Below, piece after piece: positions 33,009 to 37,513 of a DNA stretch of 37,513 nt (position 1 is its first letter; each line of letters starts with the position of its first letter). Made by a program: the position numbers and the translations under genes. The stretch covers positions 1 through 37,513 of the forward strand of contig JBHELF010000102.1 of the NCBI GenBank assembly GCA_046263155.1, written 5' to 3'. The notes below the pieces were generated by a model. The model was not told the origin of the DNA and did not search any database. It saw only the letters and a list, made by a program, of their open reading frames with translations. This stretch comes from DATADF01 sp046263155 (GTDB lineage Bacteria; Actinomycetota; CADDZG01; WHSQ01).

Positions 33009-35309
33009 ATGAGCACCACAGCTGAGAGCGTCGCTCTCCCGGGGATCCGGACCCCAACGGTCCGGGCTCCGGGTAGCGACGCGCTTGCCCCGCCTCTGAC
33101 CCCGGCCGGAAACCTCGAATTTCTCGGCCAGTTCGAACGATCGGGACATCGTCGTGCCCCCTCGCTCGTACGGCGGGCGGACGGCCAGACCATCCAGCTG
33201 ACCCCACTTCTTTACGAAACGCTGCGGCAGATCGATGGACGCCGCGGCTACGGCGAGATCGCCCGTGCGGTTGGTGCTCGGGTACGCAAGACGATCACAA
33301 GCGAGGACATCCGCGTCCTGACGGAGTCCAAGCTACGTCCGCTTGGGCTCCTCCGCGGCGCCGATGGAGCTGAGCCGGTCACTAAGAAGGCCAATCCGCT
33401 TCTGGCTCTCCGTCTGCGCATGGTGGTCACCAACCCACGCGTAACAGGTCACATCGCTGCTCTTTTCTCCTGGCTCTTCCTTCCGGCGCTCGTGTTCGCC
33501 TTCACATTCGCGTTCGCGCTGACGACGGGATGGGTTCTCTTCGAGAGAGGGCTCGGAGCGGCGACTCGTAACGCCCTCTACGAGCCCGGACTCTTGTTAA
33601 TGGTATTTGCCCTAACGACGCTGTCGTCGGCGTTCCACGAACTCGGCCATGCGGCAGCATGTCGATACTCGGGTGCGAAACCGGGGGCGATGGGCGTCGG
33701 GCTGTACCTGGTATGGCCCGCGTTCTACACCGACGTAACCGATTCCTATCGACTCGATCGGAGAAGCCGTCTGCGAGTCGACCTCGGCGGCATCTACTTC
33801 AACGCAATCTTCGGCATGGCGGCGTTAGGACTGTGGGCATTCACTCGCTGGGAAGCCCTGCTCGTCGTTATCGCGCTGCAAGCGCTACAGATGCTGCGTC
33901 AACTCATTCCACTCGTGCGGCTCGACGGCTATCACATCCTGGCCGACCTGACGGGGGTGCCGGACCTGTTCGCTCATATCGGACCGATCTTTCGCAGCCT
34001 CATCCCCACGCGCTCGCGCCGGGCCCAAGCGAGGACGCTCAAGCCTTGGGCTCGAGTCGTGGTGACCGCGTGGGTCCTCATCGTCGTTCCGCTACTCGCA
34101 GCCATCTTCGCTCTGCTCGTCGTCACGCTCCCCCGCGTGGTCGCGACCGCATGGGACAGTCTTGGCCAGCGCTGGGCCGCTCTCGAAGAAAACCTCGCAG
34201 CAACGCATCTGGCCGCTGCGGGGACGGAGGTGCTCGCGATCTTGGCGCTCGCCATTCCGCTATTGAGCGTCGGTTATCTGATCGCCCGCGTCGTTACTCG
34301 AACGAGCCAGCGCGTCTGGCGAAGGACCGCCGGCCACCCGCTCCGCCGGGGCATAGCGCTGGTGGTCGCGGTCGGCTTGCTGGCGGGCGTGGTTACGGCG
34401 TGGTGGCCGGACGGACAGTACCGACCGATCCAGAAACACGAGCGTGGGACGCTGTTCGCAGCTCCGGAGGGCCCAGGAGTGATCGAAGGGCTTCTCGCCA
34501 ACGTCGACCCATCGTCCGCGCTTGGCAGCTACCAGGCCCCGCAGGACCCACTCGACACGACGAACGTGGAGACGATCACCGGGACGCCGACGCCTAGCGA
34601 CGAGACACAGGTTGCAGGAACTGTTACTCGGCAAGAGGCATTCCAGTTCCCGACGCCGGCCCCCCCCGGTGAAGGCGATAACCAAGCACTCGCCCTAAAC
34701 ACGCGCGATGGGGCCGTGCTGGTGACGTTGGCACTTTCGCTGATCTTTAGTAGCGACGAGCTGGTGGACAACAGCAACGAAGCGTTCGCACTGGCCAGCT
34801 GCATCAAATGCGTCACGGTCGCGATCGCGTTCCAGGTCATTGTGGTCGTCGCCGAGGATGTAGGTCTCATCCCCCAGAACTCGGCCCTGGCGGTGAATGT
34901 CGAGTGTGTGGCGTGTATTACTTATGCCGCCGCGACACAGCTCATCGTCAGCCTTATGGAACCTTTGAGCGCTGACGAAGTAAAGGAACTCGGAGAAATC
35001 TGGGACAGGCTCCTGCGCCTCAAGGCCAAAGCTCACACGCTGAGCCTGAAGGAGCTCAATCGTCGCTTGGCCGCCTTGGAAGAAGAGATAGTTGACGTCC
35101 TCGAGGCCGATCCGGACGACCTGGACTCGGAAATCGATGACACGACGTCGACTTCCGAGGAGGAGAGCAGTCCCTCACCCAGCCCGTCTCCCAGTTCGTC
35201 TCCGAGTTCGTCTCCAAGCCCGAGCCCCTCGGAATCGCCCTCCTCCGAACCATCTCCCAGCCCCTCTGGGAGCCCCTCACCGAGCGGGGAGCCGACGCCC
35301 ACCCCATAA
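33009..35309 (+). CDS. PqqD-like domain fused to M50 zinc metalloprotease and double-CxxC domain
   Basis: 766 residues. Residues 35-115 resemble the PqqD-type peptide-binding winged helix: VRRADGQTIQLTPLLYETLRQIDGRRGYGEIARAV. Membrane segments follow with HELGH (210-214) and the M50 third-ligand motif LDGYHILADL (Asp about 306), as in proteins named putative peptide zinc metalloprotease. Further membrane segments run to about 465. An extracytoplasmic part (about 555-650) has two similar units with CxxC (ALASCIKCVTVAIAFQ; VNVECVACITYAAATQ). Then comes a coiled stretch and a Ser/Pro-rich tail. The enzyme probably cuts a peptide at the membrane. Confidence 0.85.
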   Translation: MSTTAESVALPGIRTPTVRAPGSDALAPPLTPAGNLEFLGQFERSGHRRAPSLVRRADGQTIQLTPLLYETLRQIDGRRGYGEIARAVGARVRKTITSEDIRVLTESKLRPLGLLRGADGAEPVTKKANPLLALRLRMVVTNPRVTGHIAALFSWLFLPALVFAFTFAFALTTGWVLFERGLGAATRNALYEPGLLLMVFALTTLSSAFHELGHAAACRYSGAKPGAMGVGLYLVWPAFYTDVTDSYRLDRRSRLRVDLGGIYFNAIFGMAALGLWAFTRWEALLVVIALQALQMLRQLIPLVRLDGYHILADLTGVPDLFAHIGPIFRSLIPTRSRRAQARTLKPWARVVVTAWVLIVVPLLAAIFALLVVTLPRVVATAWDSLGQRWAALEENLAATHLAAAGTEVLAILALAIPLLSVGYLIARVVTRTSQRVWRRTAGHPLRRGIALVVAVGLLAGVVTAWWPDGQYRPIQKHERGTLFAAPEGPGVIEGLLANVDPSSALGSYQAPQDPLDTTNVETITGTPTPSDETQVAGTVTRQEAFQFPTPAPPGEGDNQALALNTRDGAVLVTLALSLIFSSDELVDNSNEAFALASCIKCVTVAIAFQVIVVVAEDVGLIPQNSALAVNVECVACITYAAATQLIVSLMEPLSADEVKELGEIWDRLLRLKAKAHTLSLKELNRRLAALEEEIVDVLEADPDDLDSEIDDTTSTSEEESSPSPSPSPSSSPSSSPSPSPSESPSSEPSPSPSGSPSPSGEPTPTP
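35171..35304 (+). repeat. Ser/Pro-rich repeat at the protease C-terminus
   Basis: A run of PSPS-like codons encodes the last 45 residues. It probably forms an extended, wall-spanning or linker tail. Confidence 0.7.
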
Positions 35310-35339
35310 GACAGGCAGACCTGAATGATGGATGTCTAG

Positions 35340-36407
35340 CTACAGATCCTTGGGGTCGCCCTTATCGGCCGAGGGGCGGTCCGGAAGCGGTCCCAGCTCG
35401 TTGAGCCGATCGACGAGAAGACGAAGGCGCCCTACGTGCTGGCGGTCGAAGGCCAGTGCAATCCGTGGCAAGGCGACGACGTCCTGATCGCGCCGTTCAG
35501 ACGACGAAGCATCGACGACGGCAATCGGTTTGCTCAGGATGTCGGCAAACTCCTCGGACAATTTCGCAAGAGTGTCTTCGTCCGGCATAACGTTCAGCCG
35601 AAGGATCAATTTCCGTCCCACAATCCTCTGCGAGTGGAAGACGCGATGGAAATGGTCGATCTCGGCCACAGCTTCTTCGGGATCGTCGAACCGGCGGTAG
35701 AGATACAGGTCGTCTTCGCCGAGGTAACCGCGCCCAATGAGCTCCGTGCGGATGAAGGCATCAAAGTTCGACCAGTAATCGCCTCCCGGTGGATCGAGCA
35801 GCACAACGGGATGTAGATCGGTTTTGCCGGTCTGAATAAGAGTCAATAGCTCGAAGGCCTCATCCAGCGTCCCGAAGCCTCCCGGCAAAAGAACGAATGC
35901 GTCGGCCTCCTTCATGAACGTTAGCTTGCGTGTGAAGAAATACTTGAAGTTGATGAGCTTTTGATCTTCGGCAATCACCGGATTCGGTTTCGCTTCGAAC
36001 GGAAGCAGGATGTTCACGCCGAAGGATTGAGCCCCTCCGGCTCCTTCGTGTCCCGCCTCCATGATCCCGGGTCGGGCACCGGTTATGACCATCCACCCCT
36101 TGTCCGCCATCCGCCGGGAGAACTGACGTGCCGCGACGTATGCGGGGTCGCCCACTTCGATGCGGGCCGACCCGAAAATCGAAACCTTGCGGACTCCTTT
36201 GTACGGAGCGAAGACACGAAAAGCGTGCCGGAGTTCCTTGAGCGCGGCGTTCACGATCTTGCGGTCGAGGCGACTGACCTGCTCCTCGCCCATCTTGAGG
36301 GCCGTTATGACGATCTCGCGCGCGAGCTCCTTGTCGGGGCCCTCGAGGTGGCCCGTGTATTGCTGCAACAACGCGTTCAGCTGAGGCGAACTCCGGACCG
36401 GAGCCAT
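35340..36407 (-). CDS. LOG-family/TIGR00730 Rossmann-fold protein
   Basis: 355 residues. The core (about 75-260) holds SIFGSARIEVGDP, GARPGIMEAGHEGA and LPGGFGTLDEAFE, the phosphate-binding PGGxGTxxE loop of LOG-type nucleotide hydrolases (cytokinin riboside 5'-monophosphate phosphoribohydrolase relatives). An N-terminal helical part of about 70 residues and a C-terminal extension of about 95 make it longer than plain LOG proteins (about 190 residues). It is likely a cytoplasmic nucleotide 5'-monophosphate nucleosidase; the substrate is unconfirmed. It converges on the M50 gene with 30 bases between. Confidence 0.88.
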   Translation of the reverse strand: MAPVRSSPQLNALLQQYTGHLEGPDKELAREIVITALKMGEEQVSRLDRKIVNAALKELRHAFRVFAPYKGVRKVSIFGSARIEVGDPAYVAARQFSRRMADKGWMVITGARPGIMEAGHEGAGGAQSFGVNILLPFEAKPNPVIAEDQKLINFKYFFTRKLTFMKEADAFVLLPGGFGTLDEAFELLTLIQTGKTDLHPVVLLDPPGGDYWSNFDAFIRTELIGRGYLGEDDLYLYRRFDDPEEAVAEIDHFHRVFHSQRIVGRKLILRLNVMPDEDTLAKLSEEFADILSKPIAVVDASSSERRDQDVVALPRIALAFDRQHVGRLRLLVDRLNELGPLPDRPSADKGDPKDL

Positions 36408-36664
36408 CTCTGAATGGTGGCACTCCTGGCCCGTCGCTAGAGAATCGCTCCCGTCCCAAGGTTTTCCCGGACTTCTCGATGGTGGACCTGTGACATGTGG
36501 TGTGCGCCTGGGGCACGTGAGCCGTCACAGAACACCCTTGGATAAGTAAACCTTTTCTCGAATGAGAGGTCATCTGCACGTCCTCTGCCCTATTCGAGAC
36601 CCCGCCTTCACAAGGATTGGCCACCCCTCCAATCCGTTCTCGATGTTGCATTCGAATCGCCGGC
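36408..36664. promoter_or_regulatory. Divergent upstream region of LOG and cupredoxin genes
   Basis: 257 bases without a supportable gene. TCGAAT at 36652-36657 lies seven bases before the cupredoxin ATG and could be a poor -10 box; no Shine-Dalgarno is seen. TGTGAC (36489-36494) and GTCACA (36524-36529) are inverted but 29 bases apart. A CACGTG lies between them. Confidence 0.3.
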
Positions 36665-37054
36665 ATGCGCCCAAGAGGGAAATACGTCGCCACGATTCTT
36701 GTCCTCCTAGCCCTTGGGCTCGCTGCGTGCTCTGACGACGCGTCGCGGGATACAGCGGAGATAGAGGTAATCAACATCGCCTTCGAGCCTGCGACCTTGC
36801 GCATCTCTGCCGGCGCAGAGGTCACCTGGACGAATCTGGATCAAGGCGTACGTCACACAGCGACTTCGGGCGTGCCTGGCGACGGTGGCGTACCCGGTTT
36901 GAGTGAAGAAAGGGCGGCACAACCCGACGGCACGTTCGATGGTGATCTACCCCATGCGTCGTCGTCATTCAGTTTTGCATTCGACGAGGCAGGGTCGTAC
37001 GCGTACTTCTGTCGCGTCCATCCATCGATGACCGGCGAGATCGTCGTCGAGTAA
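36665..37054 (+). CDS. Plastocyanin-like cupredoxin lipoprotein
   Basis: 129 residues from ATG 36665. Signal peptide with lipobox LAAC (Cys22). The cupredoxin domain keeps all type 1 copper ligands: His64 in GVRHTATSG, and Cys116, His119 and Met122 in AYFCRVHPSMTGEIVVE. It should bind copper on the outer face of the membrane and carry electrons, partner unknown. The frame is open 16 codons earlier, but the hydrophobic signal begins here. A second lipoprotein gene follows after 90 bases and may belong to the same unit. Confidence 0.88.
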   Translation: MRPRGKYVATILVLLALGLAACSDDASRDTAEIEVINIAFEPATLRISAGAEVTWTNLDQGVRHTATSGVPGDGGVPGLSEERAAQPDGTFDGDLPHASSSFSFAFDEAGSYAYFCRVHPSMTGEIVVE

Positions 37055-37144
37055 TTCCTCCTCTACCCATCCATCTTGCGAACCACCACCGAACACGTCG
37101 CGAGGCGAGAGTCGCTTCGAGAACCAGACAGTAGGAGGTATCCA

Positions 37145-37513
37145 TTGCGCAGAACATGGCTGCTCAGATTGACGGCGGCGCTTATGGCGTTCGCGCTGAT
37201 AGGTGCCGCGTGCAACTCGGACACGACCGAGACCACAACTGGTGCCGAGACGGAAGCTCCTGCGAGCGATGAAACAACAGATGAGATGACGGAAGTGGAC
37301 GTCCCGAGTGTGGACACGGCGGCGGCGACGCTCACGCGTGATCTCGCGGGGCTACTCGCAGATCACGAGTACCTCGCCGGTCTCGCCGTGCTCATGGGTG
37401 TGACCGCAGGGGCCGATTCGGCTGAGTTCGAGGCTGCCGCGGGTGCGCTCGACAAGAACTCGGTCCAGCTCTCCGAAGCCGTCGGTTCGGTCTACGGTGA
37501 TGCCGGCGCCAAG
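37145..37513 (+). CDS. Lipoprotein, truncated by the window end
   Basis: The first 123 residues are visible, from TTG 37145 with AGGAGG six bases upstream. A signal peptide ends in a lipobox (LIGAAC, Cys23). A Thr/Glu/Asp-rich linker is followed by a helical domain (LTRDLAGLLADHEYLAGLAVLMGV, DSAEFEAAAGALDKNSVQLSEAV). The helical part resembles repeats found in actinobacterial exported proteins of unknown function, sometimes near copper proteins. The neighbouring cupredoxin suggests a metal-related role, but this is inference. Confidence 0.75.
   Translation, partial: MRRTWLLRLTAALMAFALIGAACNSDTTETTTGAETEAPASDETTDEMTEVDVPSVDTAAATLTRDLAGLLADHEYLAGLAVLMGVTAGADSAEFEAAAGALDKNSVQLSEAVGSVYGDAGAK

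Noticed and set aside
36489..36529. TGTGAC and GTCACA as a further CRP-like site
   Set aside because: The arms are separated by 29 bases, far too many for one CRP dimer. A CACGTG between them adds nothing firm.
35860..36825. A 321-residue minus-strand frame overlapping the LOG-family gene
   Set aside because: It is a shifted frame of the LOG gene with no ribosome site; the LOG frame has all family motifs.

Overview
The window comes from a high-GC Gram-positive genome, most likely an uncultivated or poorly characterised member of the Actinomycetota. The evidence is: GC-rich coding throughout; a Tad pilus locus laid out like Mycobacterium tuberculosis Rv3654c-Rv3661, with a divergent HAD phosphatase next to the CpaE-like gene; a homologue of the Rv2578c radical SAM protein; an OB-fold/APC-permease pair like Rv2694c/Rv2690c; LPxTG surface proteins; RsbV/RsbW-type switch proteins; and several genes that look leaderless (a TAnnnT -10 box 6-7 nt before the start codon). 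I cannot assign a class. No rRNA, tRNA or CRISPR was seen.

Left part (1-9.5 kb): the end of an OB-fold protein, an APC permease with a duplicated C-terminal domain, and a minus-strand run of rsbV-like, rsbW-like, DtxR/FeoA-type regulator and K+-independent membrane pyrophosphatase hppA. These are followed by a membrane-anchored hypothetical coupled to an LCP cell-wall ligase, and an M2-type metallopeptidase.

Tad locus (9.5-14.4 kb, minus strand): CpaE-like, TadA ATPase, one protein carrying both TadB- and TadC-like halves, a DUF192 lipoprotein, Flp pilin, TadE, and a TadG-like anchor fused to a VanY-type carboxypeptidase. Both Tad transcription units are preceded by a perfect 16-bp CRP-like palindrome.

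Cell wall and insertion region (14.4-19.5 kb): HAD phosphatase, an NlpC/P60 hydrolase and an SLT lytic transglycosylase. A one-gene cassette separates the last two. It carries a DUF559/VSR-like nuclease bounded by matching stem-loops and an exact 27-bp direct repeat made from the 3' end of the NlpC gene, which looks like an insertion between two convergent genes.

Middle (19.5-26.4 kb): an EamA exporter, a drug/lipid-type ABC exporter operon, a YbhB-like lipoprotein, a SnoaL-like protein, an M48 protease, a radical SAM protein and two hypotheticals. Right part (26.6-37.5 kb): two paralogous LPFTG surface proteins; an ECF sigma factor coupled to an O6-alkylguanine methyltransferase; a ZIP metal transporter with its Zur regulator and a clear Zur-type operator; an ACT protein; peptide deformylase; then a two-gene unit of an Ala/Asn-rich tandem-repeat protein and a membrane protein joining a PqqD-like domain, an M50 zinc protease and a double CxxC domain, behind a leader with an intrinsic terminator. 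The window ends with a LOG-family protein, a cupredoxin lipoprotein and a truncated lipoprotein.

The two strongest candidates for something undescribed are the nuclease cassette (16321-17492) and the repeat-protein/M50-protease pair (32143-35309).
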